Below are positions 45,781 to 55,651 of a stretch of 64,000 bases of DNA, piece after piece. The position numbers and the translations under genes were made by a program. The DNA is taken from contig NZ_JAFMOY010000128.1 of assembly GCF_019049625.1 (NCBI RefSeq), positions 62,001 through 126,000 on the forward strand, written 5' to 3'. The notes beneath the pieces were generated by a model that worked only from the letters and a program-made list of their open reading frames with translations, made no database searches and was not told the DNA's origin. The DNA comes from Rahnella ecdela. Lineage in GTDB: Bacteria > Pseudomonadota > Gammaproteobacteria > Enterobacterales > Enterobacteriaceae. Each line of letters starts with the position of its first letter. Within the stretch, counting starts at the first letter, position 1.

Positions 45781-47358
45781 ATGACGCATTTTTTATCTCA
45801 CTTCAGGCCACTGCTTTTCCTGCTTTGTTGCCTTCCGCTTCTGGCCGAGGCGGGCGCAGCGAATGACTTTGCTGCCGCCAGCCGCAGTCAGCAGGCCACT
45901 TTATTACAGCAATGGGCGGCGGATCCGCAGCCGGAAAGACTGCCGCTGCTCGAGGCGCTGAAGCAGGAAAACGTCGTCATCGACGAAGCGAAACACGCGT
46001 TCATCCAGAACGGCGATCAGCTGACACCGCTGGAAGGCGACGTCAAACCGCAGGGCGACGCTAAAAAAGTCTGGCTGAACAACCGCCTGCGTATTTTGAT
46101 TGCCAATGCGCTTTCCGCGCATCGTCTGGTCAGCACCGACAGCGCAGTCCGCTTGCAGGCCGCAAAATCCTTACAGCGCGAAGCGCAGGCCGATCAATTG
46201 CCGCTGTTGACTCATCGGCTTGAACTGGAAAAAGACAGCGCGGTTCACGACGCCCTTTCCATCGCGCTGGCGAATTTACAGCTGACCGATGGCAGCCCGC
46301 AGGTGCGCCTGAAAGCCGTTGAGCTGCTCGGCACGTCGGGCGATCCGGACACACAAGGCCGTTTGCAAAGCCTGACTGACACGAAAACCGAGCCTGATGC
46401 GACAGTGCGTAACGCCGCGCTCAGCAGCCTGAAAGCAGTGCAGCATCGCCTGATGATCGGCGATTTACTCGGGCAGGCCTTTACCGGTTTATCGCTCGGC
46501 TCAATTCTGCTGCTCGCTGCGCTCGGTCTGGCGATCACTTACGGCTTGCTGGGCGTGATTAACATGGCGCACGGCGAGATGTTAATGCTCGGCTCCTATT
46601 CGACTTACATGGTGCAGTCCCTGTTTCAGCACTACGCGCCGGGGCTGCTGGCGTTGTATCCGCTGGTGGCGCTGCCGGTGGCATTTTTTATCACGGCGGG
46701 GATTGGCATGGCGCTGGAGCGCACCGTCATCCGTCATCTCTACGGTCGTCCGCTGGAAACCCTGCTGGCGACGTGGGGCATCAGCCTGATCCTTATTCAG
46801 GGCGTACGCGTGCTGTTTGGCGCGCAAAACGTCGAAGTGGCGAATCCCGGCTGGCTTTCCGGCGGCATTCAGCTGCTGCCCAATCTGGTGCTGCCGTACA
46901 ACCGCATCGCGGTGATCATCTTTGTATTGCTGGTCCTCGGCCTGACCTGGCTGCTGCTCAATAAAACGCGCCTCGGTATGAACGTACGCGCCGTAACGCA
47001 AAACCGCGCGATGGCGGCCTGCTGCGGCGTGCCGACCGGACGTGTCGATATGCTGGCGTTCGGCCTCGGTTCCGGCATCGCCGGTCTGGGCGGCGTCGCG
47101 CTGTCGCAGTTGAGTAACGTCGGCCCGGAACTCGGTCAGGGTTACATCATCGACTCCTTCCTGGTCGTCGTGCTCGGCGGCGTCGGGCAGCTGGCGGGTA
47201 CGGTGGTGGCGGCCTTTGGTCTTGGCATTGTGAACAAAATTCTTGAGCCGGAAATCGGCGCGGTACTGGGCAAAATCCTGATCCTCGCGCTGATAATCCT
47301 GTTTATCCAGAAACGTCCGCAGGGACTCTTCGCCTTCAAAGGCAGGGTGATTGACTGA
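45781..47358 (+). CDS. urtB: urea ABC transporter permease UrtB
   Basis: 525 residues with a signal-like N-terminus and a long periplasmic helical region (about 20-225). The LivH-type permease follows with about eight membrane helices from residue 235, including GVINMAHGEMLMLGSY. The extra N-terminal domain is characteristic of UrtB and distinguishes it from amino-acid LivH. AGGAAAACATC precedes the ATG. The stop overlaps the urtC start (TGATG). Confidence 0.94.
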   Translation: MTHFLSHFRPLLFLLCCLPLLAEAGAANDFAAASRSQQATLLQQWAADPQPERLPLLEALKQENVVIDEAKHAFIQNGDQLTPLEGDVKPQGDAKKVWLNNRLRILIANALSAHRLVSTDSAVRLQAAKSLQREAQADQLPLLTHRLELEKDSAVHDALSIALANLQLTDGSPQVRLKAVELLGTSGDPDTQGRLQSLTDTKTEPDATVRNAALSSLKAVQHRLMIGDLLGQAFTGLSLGSILLLAALGLAITYGLLGVINMAHGEMLMLGSYSTYMVQSLFQHYAPGLLALYPLVALPVAFFITAGIGMALERTVIRHLYGRPLETLLATWGISLILIQGVRVLFGAQNVEVANPGWLSGGIQLLPNLVLPYNRIAVIIFVLLVLGLTWLLLNKTRLGMNVRAVTQNRAMAACCGVPTGRVDMLAFGLGSGIAGLGGVALSQLSNVGPELGQGYIIDSFLVVVLGGVGQLAGTVVAAFGLGIVNKILEPEIGAVLGKILILALIILFIQKRPQGLFAFKGRVID

Positions 47359-48431
47359 TGAGCCAGCCGCTGACGATTACCGGCGTACAAAAAGCGCCGA
47401 AGATTGCGATTTCGGTGGGCACGCTGGTGCTCATCCTCCTGATTGTGATGCCGTTTCTGGCGCTGTTGCCCGCCACAAATCCGCTGGCGATCTCCACTTA
47501 CACGCTGACGCTGGTCGGTAAGATCCTCTGTTATGCGATCGTCGCGATCGCGCTCGATCTGGTCTGGGGCTACGCCGGTTTGTTATCGCTCGGCCACGGA
47601 TTATTTTTTGCGCTCGGCGGTTACGCGATGGGCATGTATTTGATGCGCCAGGCCGCAGGCAGCGGACTGCCGGACTTTATGTCGTTTCTGTCGTGGACTG
47701 AACTGCCGTGGTTCTGGGCAGGCACTCAGCATTTTGCCTGGGCGCTGTGCCTGATCGTTCTGGTGCCCGGCGCGCTGGCGTTTGTGTTCGGCTATTTCGC
47801 CTTCCGCTCAAAAATCAAAGGCGTGTATTTTTCGATCATGACGCAGGCGCTGACCTACGCCGGTATGTTGCTGTTTTTCCGCAATGAAACCGGCTTCGGC
47901 GGCAATAACGGTTTCACCGGTTTTACCACCCTGCTCGGTTTTCAGGTCACCGCCACCGGCACGCGCGTGGGATTATTTCTGGCGACGGTTATGGTGCTGG
48001 TCGCCAGCCTCGCACTGGGTTTTGCGCTGGCGAGAAGTAAATATGGCCGCGTGCTGACCGCCGTGCGCGACGCCGAAAACCGGCTGATTTTCTGCGGTTA
48101 CGATCCGAAAGGTTTCAAGCTGTTCGTCTGGACGATTTCCGCCATGTTATGCGGTCTGGCGGGCGCGCTGTATGTGCCGCAGGTCGGGATTATCAACCCC
48201 AGTGAAATGTCGCCAACCAATTCCATCGAAGCCGCCATCTGGGTGGCGCTCGGCGGGCGTGGCACGCTGATCGGCCCGATTATCGGCGCAGGCATCGTCA
48301 ACGGCGCGAAAAGCTGGTTCACCGTCGCCATTCCCGAATACTGGCAGTTTGTGCTCGGCGGCATGTTTATTCTGGTGACGCTGTTCCTGCCACAAGGCGT
48401 GATTGGTCTGCTGCGCAAGAGGAAATCCTGA
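47358..48431 (+). CDS. urtC: urea ABC transporter permease UrtC
   Basis: 357 residues, LivM-type permease with about nine membrane helices and GYAGLLSLGHGLFFALGGYAMG near 70-90, a family hallmark. The start and stop codons each overlap the neighbours by one base (TGATG), showing tight coupling in the operon. It pairs with UrtB to form the channel. Confidence 0.94.
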   Translation: MSQPLTITGVQKAPKIAISVGTLVLILLIVMPFLALLPATNPLAISTYTLTLVGKILCYAIVAIALDLVWGYAGLLSLGHGLFFALGGYAMGMYLMRQAAGSGLPDFMSFLSWTELPWFWAGTQHFAWALCLIVLVPGALAFVFGYFAFRSKIKGVYFSIMTQALTYAGMLLFFRNETGFGGNNGFTGFTTLLGFQVTATGTRVGLFLATVMVLVASLALGFALARSKYGRVLTAVRDAENRLIFCGYDPKGFKLFVWTISAMLCGLAGALYVPQVGIINPSEMSPTNSIEAAIWVALGGRGTLIGPIIGAGIVNGAKSWFTVAIPEYWQFVLGGMFILVTLFLPQGVIGLLRKRKS

Positions 48432-49237
48432 TGAGTCCGATGACCATGACCGAAGACCTGTTTACCCAGCCGCATCTGGCGGACAGGCATCGCCAACAGA
48501 CCGACCCGATTTTGCAGCTGGAAAACATCAATGTCAGTTTTGACGGATTTAAGGCGCTGACCAATTTGTCGCTGAACATTGGCGTCGGCGAATTACGTTG
48601 TGTGATCGGCCCGAACGGCGCGGGGAAAACCACGCTGATGGACGTGATCACCGGCAAAACCAAACCGCAAAGTGGCCGCGTTTTTTACGATCAGCGTACC
48701 GATCTGACCAAGCTGGATCCGGTGCGCATCGCGCAGTCCGGCATCGGGCGGAAATTCCAGAAACCGACGGTGTTTGAAGCACTGACGGTGTTCGAAAATC
48801 TGGAAATCGCGCAGAAAACCAATAAGTCGGTGTGGGCGTGCCTGCGCGCCAAAATGAACAGTGAACAGCGCGACCGCATTGATGAAATGCTCGGCACGCT
48901 GCGTCTGGCGGCGGAACGTCATCGTCCAGCGGGGTTGCTGTCGCACGGTCAGAAACAATTTCTGGAAATCGGTATGTTGCTGGTACAGGAGCCGCATTTA
49001 TTACTGCTCGACGAACCGGCGGCGGGCATGACCGATGCCGAAACCGAATACACCGCAGAGTTGTTTAAACAGCTGGCGGGTAAGCATTCGCTGATGGTGG
49101 TTGAGCACGACATGGGTTTTGTGGAAACCATCGCCGACCACGTGACGGTGCTACATCAGGGGCAGGTTCTGGCCGAAGGTTCGCTGCGCGACGTGCAGGC
49201 CAACGAGCAGGTTATCGACGTGTATTTAGGACGCTGA
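48431..49237 (+). CDS. urtD: urea ABC transporter ATP-binding protein UrtD
   Basis: 268 residues, LivG-type ATPase. Walker A GPNGAGKTT near 60-68, signature LLSHGQKQ, Walker B LLLLDEPAAG and the switch His in VVEHDMGF are intact. It overlaps the urtC stop by one base and is followed 11 bases later by urtE. Confidence 0.94.
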   Translation: MSPMTMTEDLFTQPHLADRHRQQTDPILQLENINVSFDGFKALTNLSLNIGVGELRCVIGPNGAGKTTLMDVITGKTKPQSGRVFYDQRTDLTKLDPVRIAQSGIGRKFQKPTVFEALTVFENLEIAQKTNKSVWACLRAKMNSEQRDRIDEMLGTLRLAAERHRPAGLLSHGQKQFLEIGMLLVQEPHLLLLDEPAAGMTDAETEYTAELFKQLAGKHSLMVVEHDMGFVETIADHVTVLHQGQVLAEGSLRDVQANEQVIDVYLGR

Positions 49238-49248
49238 GGAATTGCATT

Positions 49249-49947
49249 ATGTTGCAGGTGAATGAACTGAATCAGTTTTACGGCGGCAGCCATATTTTGC
49301 GCGGCCTGTCTTTCGAGGCCAGAATCGGCGAAGTGACGTGCCTGCTCGGGCGAAACGGCGTCGGCAAAACCACGTTGCTGAAATGCCTGATGGGGCTAAT
49401 CCCGGCGAAATCCGGCACCATCAGCTGGCAGGATCAGGTGATTAATAACCGCAAACCGCACCAGCGCGTGCAGGCGGGAATTGCCTACGTCCCGCAGGGT
49501 CGCGAAATTTTTCCGCGCCTGACCGTCGAAGAAAATCTGCTAATGGGTCTGTCGCGTTTTTCAGGCAGCGCAGCCAAACAGGTACCGGACGAAATCTACC
49601 ATCTGTTCCCGATCCTGCTGGAAATGAAACATCGTCGCGGCGGGGATTTGTCCGGTGGTCAGCAGCAACAGCTGGCGATTGGCCGTGCGCTGGCCTGCAA
49701 ACCGAATCTGCTGATCCTCGACGAACCTACCGAAGGTATCCAGCCATCGGTTATCAAGGAAATTGGCGCCGTAATTAAACAGCTCGCCGCCCGCGGCGAC
49801 ATGGCCATTCTGCTGGTCGAGCAATTCTACGATTTCGCCGCCGAACTCGCCGACAGCTATCTGGTGATGTCGCGCGGCAGCATTGTAAAACGGGGACGCG
49901 GGGAGGAAATGGAGGCCGAAGGCGTACGGGGGCTGGTGGCAATTTAG
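49249..49947 (+). CDS. urtE: urea ABC transporter ATP-binding protein UrtE
   Basis: 232 residues, LivF-type ATPase: Walker A GRNGVGKTT near 34, signature DLSGGQQQQ, Walker B LLILDEPTEG, switch LVEQ. GAGGA precedes the ATG. It is the last gene of the urt set. A 230-base gap before the cysteine hydrolase holds a short CACGCC-atc-GGCGTG hairpin (49978-49992) but no clear terminator. Confidence 0.94.
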   Translation: MLQVNELNQFYGGSHILRGLSFEARIGEVTCLLGRNGVGKTTLLKCLMGLIPAKSGTISWQDQVINNRKPHQRVQAGIAYVPQGREIFPRLTVEENLLMGLSRFSGSAAKQVPDEIYHLFPILLEMKHRRGGDLSGGQQQQLAIGRALACKPNLLILDEPTEGIQPSVIKEIGAVIKQLAARGDMAILLVEQFYDFAAELADSYLVMSRGSIVKRGRGEEMEAEGVRGLVAI

Positions 49948-50177
49948 CATTCATCACACTCCACCGATAAAAATTTTCACGCCATCGGCGTGTCAGCATC
50001 ACATTATTTGCGGCACGCCGCAGCGGTTTGCGTCATCTCACACTTCTTCCCTGCTAAAAATCCCGCTGCAAAATATTCGGCGCTCACCGGAAAATCATTT
50101 CGCTGTCCCCCTTTCTTCGCCTCTTTATACTGGCGCTCAGAGACTTTTCCCCACACCGGATGTTCAGGAGATTAACG

Positions 50178-50846
50178 ATGACTACGCATCAGTTTCAGGC
50201 AGAACCGTTCCCGTTAGCATTTGATCCGCAAACTACCGCACTGATAATGATTGATATGCAACGCGATTTCGTCGAGCCAGGCGGTTTTGGCGAAGTGCTG
50301 GGCAATGACGTGTCGAAAGTCCGCACTGCGATTGCGCCGTGTAAACAAGTGCTGGATGCCGCTCGCGCGCAGGGAATGCTGGTCATTCATACCCGCGAAG
50401 GCCACCGTGCTGATCTGAGCGATTGCCCTCCGGCCAAACTGACCCGTGGCGGTCAGACGTTTATCGGCACAGACGGCCCGATGGGACGCATTCTGGTCCG
50501 CGGCGAAGCCGGTCACGACATCATTCCTGAACTGTATCCGGTTGCTGGTGAGCCGGTTATCGATAAACCGGGTAAAGGCGCGTTTTATCAGACTGACCTG
50601 CATCTGGTGCTGCAAAATCACAGCATCAGAACGCTGATCGTCTGCGGCGTGACCACCGAAGTGTGCGTCACCACCACCGTGCGCGAAGCCAATGACCGCG
50701 GTTTTGAATGCATTATTCCAGAAGATTGCGTCGGATCTTATTTCCCTGAATTCCAGAAATCTGCACTGGAGATGATCAAAGCCCAGGGTGCGATCTTTGG
50801 CTGGGTAAGCAACGCGGACGCCATCGTCGGCGGCTTGAAGGCATAA
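50178..50846 (+). CDS. biuH: biuret amidohydrolase-like cysteine hydrolase (BiuH type)
   Basis: 222 residues from the ATG at 50178 (CAGGAG upstream); an upstream in-frame start is less likely. It is an isochorismatase-fold cysteine hydrolase. By spacing, the residues I remember for Rhizobium BiuH (Asp36, Lys142, Cys175 and the substrate Gln215) fall on Asp26 (MIDMQRDF), Lys130 (VIDKPGKGAF), Cys163 (TTEVCVTT) and Gln203 (KAQGAIFG). The THTREGHRADL stretch is also shared. It would turn biuret into allophanate and ammonia, feeding the allophanate hydrolase 12 kb upstream. Related hydrolases act on ureidoacrylate or carbamoylsarcosine, so the substrate should be held as probable. Confidence 0.8.
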   Translation: MTTHQFQAEPFPLAFDPQTTALIMIDMQRDFVEPGGFGEVLGNDVSKVRTAIAPCKQVLDAARAQGMLVIHTREGHRADLSDCPPAKLTRGGQTFIGTDGPMGRILVRGEAGHDIIPELYPVAGEPVIDKPGKGAFYQTDLHLVLQNHSIRTLIVCGVTTEVCVTTTVREANDRGFECIIPEDCVGSYFPEFQKSALEMIKAQGAIFGWVSNADAIVGGLKA

Positions 50847-50847
50847 C

Positions 50848-51636
50848 GTGCAATTGCCCGTCGTCTCGCTCGGGTATCTGGCTAAACACCGCCTCGCGCA
50901 GTCGCTGAAAGTGCACAGCCGCTTTCAGCATGCGGTGAACCTGATGGCAGACGACGGACATCTGCTGACGCTGCTCGATGCCAGCCGGTATCTGAATCTG
51001 CCGGATGCAGTGCGTGTTCAGCTGCCACACGGCTGGGACTGGCGGCACATGACCAGCGGGATAAGCGGGCTGGAGAATGCCTTGATCTGGCAGCCGGAAA
51101 TCACACCGGCACATTCCACCCAGCGGCCGCAGCATTACGCGATTCTGGTGGACGAACTGAGCAGAGAAGCGGTGGAAAGCGAACTGATGCTGCTTCCCGG
51201 CGGTGACAGCACGAAGCGCCAGCCGCAGATTTGTGCGCAGGACTGCGCACAAACGCTGACGTTTCAGGTGTCACAGCTGGTCGGCTTCGGACGCGGACTG
51301 ACGCCCGACGGCGACGATTATCTGCTCGGGTATCTGGCCGCATTATGGCGCTGGCAGAACGCACCACACATCGCCGGACATGTTCAGCTGATGCAGCAGA
51401 TAGTCGCCAGCCAGCTGACGCGCACCAATGATATCAGCGCGCATTATCTGCGCCGCGCGTTGCACGGGCATTTCTCTGAGCCGCTTTGCAACCTGCTGAT
51501 TCTGCTGACTACACCGGCCAGCAACGAACAGATCCGCAGCGCGGCTCAGAACGTCATGCAGTGCGGTGCCAGCTCAGGGACGGATTGTCTGGCGGGCCTT
51601 CTGCACGGAATACGCACGCTTCAGACCACGTTGTAA
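50848..51636 (+). CDS. allH: oxamate carbamoyltransferase subunit AllH (YlbF/DUF2877)
   Basis: 262 residues from a GTG one base after the hydrolase stop. The DUF2877 core includes the block LVGFGRGLTPDGDDYLLGYLAAL near 148-170 and a late TDCLAGLLHG. In E. coli the DUF2877 protein YlbF (AllH) works with FdrA (AllF) and YlbE (AllG) as the oxamate carbamoyltransferase, which splits oxalurate to oxamate plus carbamoyl phosphate. Here the gene comes first in the set, before allF and allG. No individual catalytic role can be read from the sequence. Confidence 0.85.
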   Translation: MQLPVVSLGYLAKHRLAQSLKVHSRFQHAVNLMADDGHLLTLLDASRYLNLPDAVRVQLPHGWDWRHMTSGISGLENALIWQPEITPAHSTQRPQHYAILVDELSREAVESELMLLPGGDSTKRQPQICAQDCAQTLTFQVSQLVGFGRGLTPDGDDYLLGYLAALWRWQNAPHIAGHVQLMQQIVASQLTRTNDISAHYLRRALHGHFSEPLCNLLILLTTPASNEQIRSAAQNVMQCGASSGTDCLAGLLHGIRTLQTTL

Positions 51637-51729
51637 CTCACTTTTTTATCTTCATGCCGGACGCCCTGCGCGCGCTGGCAGGGGATCCCTTTGCCTTAAA
51701 AAAACAGGCAGTAAGCACAGGTAATTGTT

Positions 51730-53268
51730 ATGAGTGTCATTTCTCAGGTTTACAGCAATATGTATCAGGATTCGGTTTCACTGATGCAAATCTCCGCCAA
51801 AATCAGCAAACAGCCGGGTATCGGACAGGCATCTGTGGTGATGGGTACGCAAACCAATCTGGCACAGCTGGCGGATGCCGGTCTGGGTCAGGACATTTAA
51901 GCCGGTCCAAATGATCTGATTATTGCGGTCAAAGGCGATGAAGCGGCCTGTAAAGAGGCGATGACGCTGGCGTGCGAACTGCTCAGCAGCAAACCGCAGG
52001 AATCCGCCACAGACGGCGTGTTCGCGCCAAATCTGGTGAGTCTGGAGATGGCGCTGGAACGCCATCCGGTGATCAATCTGGCGCTGATTTCTGTGCCGGG
52101 CGATTACGCCGCCGCCGAGGCAATTAAGGCGCTGCAACTGGACATGAACGTGATGCTGTTCAGCGATAACGTCAGTCTGGCGCAGGAAAGGCAGATCAAG
52201 ATGCTGGCCCGCGAAAAGAACCGGCTGGTGATGGGGCCGGACTGCGGCACTGCGATCATCAATGGTATGCCGCTGGGTTTTGCGAACGTCGTCAAACGTG
52301 GCGCAGTCGGCGTGGTCGGCGCATCCGGCACCGGTGTGCAGGAGGTCACCTGCCGCGTGGATCATCTCGGCGCGGGGATTTCTCAGGCACTCGGCACCGG
52401 CGGCCATGACCTGCATGAAGACATCGGCGGTATTTCCATGCTGTACGGTCTGGAAATGCTGGCAGGCGATCCGCAAACCAAAGTGATCGTGCTGATTTCC
52501 AAGCCCCCTGCCCGCGCAGTCGCGGAACGCATTCTTGAACAGGCCAGCGCCTGCGGCAAACCGGTAGTGGTGAACTTCCTCGGCGCAGATGTGGCGGATA
52601 TCACCCGCGATCACGTTTACCCGGCAACCACTCTCGCAGAAGCCGCCGATAAGGCTGTGGCGCTGCTTGACGGCAAGCCATCCGTGGCGGCTTTCGGTGA
52701 AATCATCAGCCCTGAGCAATGCCACGCCTTACCGGCAACGCGCACCGATATTCGCGGCGTCTTTGCCGGTGGCACCTTCTGTTATGAGAGCCAGCTGATT
52801 TGTCAGCAGCACGGATTCAGCGCGACCTCCAACACGCCAGTTTCCGGCAACAAAAAGCCTGATGATTTATGGCGCAGCAGCGGTCACACCCTGATCGACA
52901 TGGGCGATGACGATTACACCCGTGGCAAACCGCATCCGATGATCGACCCGACCCTGCGCAATCAGCGCATTGCCGCTGAACTCAGAGATCCTAAAACCGC
53001 CGTTCTGCTGTTTGATCTGGTGCTGGGTTATGGCGCCGCCGCTGAACCTGCCGCCGAATTGCTGGAAATCTTCGCACAACATCCGAGTGACCCGTGCCCG
53101 CTGCTGGTTGCCCATGTCTGCGGCACCGAAGCCGATCCGCAACAACGTTCACGTCAGATTCAAGCATTACGCCAGGCGGGTGTGATGGTTGCCGAATGCA
53201 ACGCACAGGCTGCGCTGTGGGCCAGCCAGATTGCCCGCATTCAGGCAGAAAAGAAGGAAGCAAAATAA
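51730..53268 (+). pseudogene. allF: FdrA/AllF oxamate carbamoyltransferase subunit with in-frame TAA
   Basis: Reading from the ATG at 51730 gives MSVISQVYSNMYQDSVSLMQ..., a good FdrA N-terminus. Codon 57 is TAA (51898-51900), and then the same frame continues AGPNDLIIAVKGDEA... without another stop to 53268, 513 codons in all. The remaining part keeps the succinyl-CoA-synthetase-like domains (VMGPDCGTAIINGMPLGFANV, GASGTGVQEVTC, GRPHPMIDPTLRNQ-type block). A restart at ATG 51961, with AGAGG two bases before it, would yield 435 residues lacking the N-terminal domain. It is a nonsense mutation, a sequencing error or, less likely, read-through. The stop overlaps allG. Confidence 0.85.
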
Positions 53269-54677
53269 TGAATACATTACTTAATCAGCCCCTTTGCGTG
53301 GTCAATGCCGGTCTGAATAGCTTTGCAGAAAATCTGAAAACCGCCGGTGGCAACGTTGTGCCCCTGAGCTGGCAGCCGCCTGCGCTGGGCGATATCGGTG
53401 CAGGTCTGAGCCTGGCGCAGTTGCTGCGTCATCCGCTGGTCGAGAAAGCCAACGAAATGGCGTTTACCCGTTATCTCAGCGCACAACCGGCTCTGGTGGA
53501 TGTGCTGGCCGCGCGTGAGGCCATTCCGGCCATGAGCGAGCGAAAACTGATCCTGCATTCCGGTCCGCCTATCGCCTGGAAAGATATGTGTGGTCCGGTG
53601 AAAGGCGCGATTATCGGCGCGGTGATTTACGAAGGCTGGGCAACCGGTCATCAGAATGCAGAACAAATGATTGAAGCAGGTGAAGTGGCGCTTGAGCCTT
53701 GTCATCACTATCACGCGGTCGGTCCGATGGCAGGCATTATCAGCCCGTCGATGCCGTTGTGGGTGATTGAGAATAAAACCACCGGCAAACTGGCATTCAG
53801 CAATTTCAACGAAGGTCTTGGCAAAGTGTTGCGCTTTGGCGCCAACAACGAAGAAGTTCTGGATCGTCTGCGCTGGATGGCAAAAGAACTGGCACCGGCC
53901 ATGAAAGCGGCGGTGTTAAAACTCGGTGAGCTGGAACTGAAACCGATGATGGCGCAGGCGCTGCACATGGGCGACGAAGTGCATAACCGCAATGCGGCAG
54001 CCACCGGTTTGCTGATCAAGCGTCTGATCCCGGCGTTGCTGGAATGCAATCTGCCTGCCGAACAGCTTCAGCGTTGTGTGGCATTTATCACCGGTAACGA
54101 TCACTTCTTCCTCAATCTGTCGATGGCGGCCTGCAAGGCAATGATGGATGCGGCAGCGGACGTACCTTATAGCTCGATGGTCACCGTGATGGCGCGTAAT
54201 GGCGTTAACTTTGGTATCCGCCTTTCCGGCACCGGCGACCGCTGGTATCAGGCGCCGGCCAATCCGGTGGAAGGCTTGTTCTTCCCTGGCTACGGCGTGG
54301 AAGATGCCGCTGCGGATCTGGGCGACAGCGCGATTACGGAAACGGCCGGTGTCGGCGGTTTCGCGATGGCGTCCTCTCCGGCCATTGTCAAATTTGTCGG
54401 CGGTACGCCAGCAGATGCTTCCAATAACAGCCGCAAAATGCAGCTGATCACCCTCGGTGGTAATCCGGCATTTACCCTGCCCGCACTGAATTTTGCCCCG
54501 ACGGCGGCAGGCATCGACGCACGTAAAGTCGCCGATCGCGCCATCCTTCCGATCATCAATACCGGTATCGCCCACAAACTGGCGGGCGTTGGTCAGATTG
54601 GCGCGGGGATCACCACCGCACCGATGTCCTGCTTTACCGATGCCCTTCAGGCGCTTTCTCAGGGGATCCCGGCATGA
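53268..54677 (+). CDS. allG: oxamate carbamoyltransferase subunit AllG (YlbE/DUF1116)
   Basis: 469 residues from the ATG at 53268, overlapping the allF stop by one base (TAATG) with AAGGAAG upstream. The sequence is DUF1116, as in E. coli YlbE: ILHSGPPIAWKDMCGPVKGAIIGA near 90-115 and a long helical C-terminus. With AllF and AllH it forms the carbamoyltransferase. It overlaps the carbamate kinase start by four bases. The frame is intact and shows no sign of decay, which suggests the allF stop is recent. Confidence 0.88.
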   Translation: MNTLLNQPLCVVNAGLNSFAENLKTAGGNVVPLSWQPPALGDIGAGLSLAQLLRHPLVEKANEMAFTRYLSAQPALVDVLAAREAIPAMSERKLILHSGPPIAWKDMCGPVKGAIIGAVIYEGWATGHQNAEQMIEAGEVALEPCHHYHAVGPMAGIISPSMPLWVIENKTTGKLAFSNFNEGLGKVLRFGANNEEVLDRLRWMAKELAPAMKAAVLKLGELELKPMMAQALHMGDEVHNRNAAATGLLIKRLIPALLECNLPAEQLQRCVAFITGNDHFFLNLSMAACKAMMDAAADVPYSSMVTVMARNGVNFGIRLSGTGDRWYQAPANPVEGLFFPGYGVEDAAADLGDSAITETAGVGGFAMASSPAIVKFVGGTPADASNNSRKMQLITLGGNPAFTLPALNFAPTAAGIDARKVADRAILPIINTGIAHKLAGVGQIGAGITTAPMSCFTDALQALSQGIPA

Positions 54678-55636
54678 AAAAACCTTTAGCCGTGGTGGCT
54701 GTCGGCGGAAACGCGCTGATCGCCGATGAACACAAAAATAGTATTCCGGATCAGTATCAGGCGGTTATCGAAAGCGTTCGTCCGGTCGTGGACATGATTG
54801 AAGCGGGCTGGGACGTGGTTCTCACCCACGGCAATGGCCCGCAGGTCGGGTTTATTCTGCGCCGATCGGAACTCGCAGCCGGGGAAGTTGCGCCAGTGCC
54901 GCTCGATTACGCGGTCGGTGATACGCAGGGTGCGATTGGCTATATGTTCCAGAAAGCGCTGCTCAATGAGCTGCAAACGCGCGGAATTTCTCGCAACGTC
55001 GTGGCGCTGGTGACGCAAACCGTGGTCAGCGCAGAGGATCCGGCGTTTCACAATCCGGTTAAGCCTGTCGGCGCATTTATGGATGAAGCCATTGCGCACC
55101 AGCGTCAGCAGGAACTTGGCTGGAGTATTGCCGAAGATGCCGGACGCGGCTGGCGCAGAACCGTGCCCTCACCGCTGCCGCTCGACGTTCTTGAACGGGA
55201 GACCATCAGCGCATTGCTGGCTCAGGGCTGCATTGTGATTGCCTGCGGCGGCGGCGGAATTCCGGTGGTTCGCGACGAACATCAGCAACTCAAGGGCGTC
55301 GAAGCGGTCATTGATAAGGATCTGGCATCAGCCCTTTTAGCGGAACAGCTCGGTGCTGATTTGCTGCTAATCCCGACGGGTGTGAGGCAGGTCGCCGTGA
55401 ATTTTGGCACGCCGCAACAGCAATGGCTGAGCAATCTGAGTGTGGAACAGGCCGAAACCTTTATTCGCGAAGGGCAATTTGGCGCGGGCAGTATGCAGCC
55501 GAAAGTCGAAGCTATCGTGAAGTTTATCAATAACAGCCAGCAACAGGGAAAATACGCCAAAGGACTGATCACCACCCCGGAAGCGATTAAGGCTGCGCTG
55601 AATCATCAGACCGGCACCTGGATTTCAAATAATTAA
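54674..55636 (+). CDS. allK: carbamate kinase
   Basis: 320 residues of the amino-acid kinase fold. The N-terminal VVAVGGNALI, THGNGPQVGFILRR near 52, VIACGGGGIPVV near 195 and DKDLASALLAEQLGADLLLIPT near 216 are the carbamate kinase blocks. It uses carbamoyl phosphate and ADP to give ATP, ammonia and CO2. Following AllFGH, it recovers one ATP per carbamoyl group, as AllK (YbcF) does in E. coli. The ATGA overlap with allG shows co-translation. arcC is an equally valid family name; the context favours the allantoin/oxamate type. Confidence 0.92.
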   Translation: MKKPLAVVAVGGNALIADEHKNSIPDQYQAVIESVRPVVDMIEAGWDVVLTHGNGPQVGFILRRSELAAGEVAPVPLDYAVGDTQGAIGYMFQKALLNELQTRGISRNVVALVTQTVVSAEDPAFHNPVKPVGAFMDEAIAHQRQQELGWSIAEDAGRGWRRTVPSPLPLDVLERETISALLAQGCIVIACGGGGIPVVRDEHQQLKGVEAVIDKDLASALLAEQLGADLLLIPTGVRQVAVNFGTPQQQWLSNLSVEQAETFIREGQFGAGSMQPKVEAIVKFINNSQQQGKYAKGLITTPEAIKAALNHQTGTWISNN

Positions 55637-55651
55637 AATAAGGACACCAAG

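Noticed and set aside
51637-51729. sigma-54 promoter before allF (TGGCA...TTTGCC)
   Set aside because: The distance between the GG and GC elements is 14 bases rather than 10, so it does not fit.
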